Assembly (NCBI GenBank): GCA_017559685.1
Contig: JAFYQY010000163.1
Coordinates: 1 to 6,002 of the forward strand
DNA length: 6,002 bases
Direction: 5' to 3'
DNA from: Alistipes sp.
GTDB lineage: Bacteria; Bacteroidota; Bacteroidia; Bacteroidales; Rikenellaceae
Shown here: positions 5,548-6,002 of the stretch, one piece after another
Position numbering within the stretch: position 1 is the stretch's first letter
Layout: every line of letters starts with the position of its first letter
Position numbers and translations under genes: made by a program
The notes under the pieces: generated by a model
Databases searched by the model: none
What the model was told of the DNA's origin: nothing
The model's input: the letters and a program-made list of their open reading frames with translations, nothing else

Positions 5548-6002
5548 TGAAGGCGATTCGTAATATTGTAGATAAGATTAAGCCAACCTTCTCGAAGGGT
5601 GGCAAACTTGGTTTCTTGCACTCGACTTTCGATGCTTTCGAGACCTTCTTGTTCGTTCCTAATACCACTACCCAGCACGGTACACACGTTCGTGACTGTA
5701 ACGACATCAAGCGTACTATGATTACTGTGGTTGTGGCTTTGGTTCCAGCTCTCTTGTTCGGCTGCTTGAATACCGGTTATCAGGTAGGCTTGGGCTTGAC
5801 TTGGGAGGCGTTCTTCTACGGTTTGGTTTGCATCCTCCCTATGATTGCAGTATCGTACATCGTAGGTTTGGGTATCGAGTTTACCGTAGCGCAGTTGCGT
5901 GGTCACGAGGTTAACGAGGGCTTCCTCGTTTCGGGTCTCTTGATTCCGTTGGTAATGCCTGTTGACACTCCGCTTTGGATGGTAGGTCTTGGTACCGCAT
6001 TC
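5547..6002 (+). CDS. nqrB: Na+-translocating NADH:quinone reductase subunit B, 5' part only
   Basis: The first 152 codons are visible; the gene continues past the right edge (full proteins are about 390-415 residues). NqrB is an integral membrane subunit with a covalently bound FMN and a Na+ pathway, related to RnfD. The N-terminus matches the family: KPTFSKGGKL (12-21), a soluble segment with FETFLFVPNTTTQHGTHVRD (31-50), then DIKRTMITVVVALVPALLFG (53-72) entering the first membrane helix. A second helix spans about 88-108, and the signature NEGFLVSGLLIPLVMPVDTPLW (123-144) forms the third hydrophobic segment. The flavinylated threonine motif lies beyond the window. The start overlaps the nqrA stop by one base (TAATG), and nqrC-F would be expected downstream. 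Confidence 0.96.
   Translation, partial: MKAIRNIVDKIKPTFSKGGKLGFLHSTFDAFETFLFVPNTTTQHGTHVRDCNDIKRTMITVVVALVPALLFGCLNTGYQVGLGLTWEAFFYGLVCILPMIAVSYIVGLGIEFTVAQLRGHEVNEGFLVSGLLIPLVMPVDTPLWMVGLGTAF

Noticed and set aside
5496..5906. 136-residue open frame antisense to the nqrA/nqrB junction
   Set aside because: It covers well-conserved nqrA and nqrB sequence on the other strand and shows no domain or start signal.

Overview
The window looks like ordinary chromosome from a member of the Bacteroidota, most likely Bacteroidales. Three things point there. Promoter-like TAnnTTTG elements lie upstream of genes. Most starts lack a Shine-Dalgarno sequence and follow A/T-rich leaders instead. The gene set itself (DUF2147 secreted protein, short TatD-type hydrolase, TcdA-like E1 enzyme, Na+-NQR operon) is typical of the group. 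Base composition is intermediate, and TCG serine and CTC leucine codons are frequent. A Rikenellaceae-like host is possible, but the sequence alone cannot settle this. No mobile element, CRISPR array, tRNA or rRNA is visible.

Layout, left to right. Positions 1-423 (minus strand) hold the N-terminal half of a TcdA/CsdL-type tRNA threonylcarbamoyladenosine dehydratase that runs off the left edge. Positions 424-748 are a gene-free divergent control region with a promoter facing each way, a 7-bp inverted repeat against one promoter, and a weak 27-bp-phased motif. Positions 749-1171 encode a small secreted DUF2147 protein closed by a hairpin terminator. Positions 1240-3443 are a two-gene operon: an SDR16C-like short-chain dehydrogenase and a class 3-like aldehyde dehydrogenase, 8 nt apart. 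A strong bidirectional terminator at 3446-3474 separates it from a convergent, compact TatD-family metal hydrolase (3473-4045, minus). After a 161-bp divergent intergenic region comes the start of the Na+-translocating NADH:quinone reductase operon: complete nqrA (4207-5547) and the first 152 codons of nqrB (from 5547, running off the right edge).

How the genes relate. The SDR and the aldehyde dehydrogenase could act in sequence (alcohol to aldehyde to acid), plausibly on hydrophobic or fatty substrates. NqrA and NqrB are subunits of the respiratory complex that oxidises NADH, reduces quinone and exports Na+. The other genes appear to be separate transcription units with housekeeping or unknown roles.

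I found no convincing undescribed multi-gene system. The points most worth checking are the unusually compact TatD protein with intact metal ligands, the SDR/ALDH pair with no obvious promoter of its own, the inverted repeat abutting the DUF2147 promoter, and a strong Shine-Dalgarno-like sequence at the nqrA/nqrB junction in a lineage that rarely uses them.
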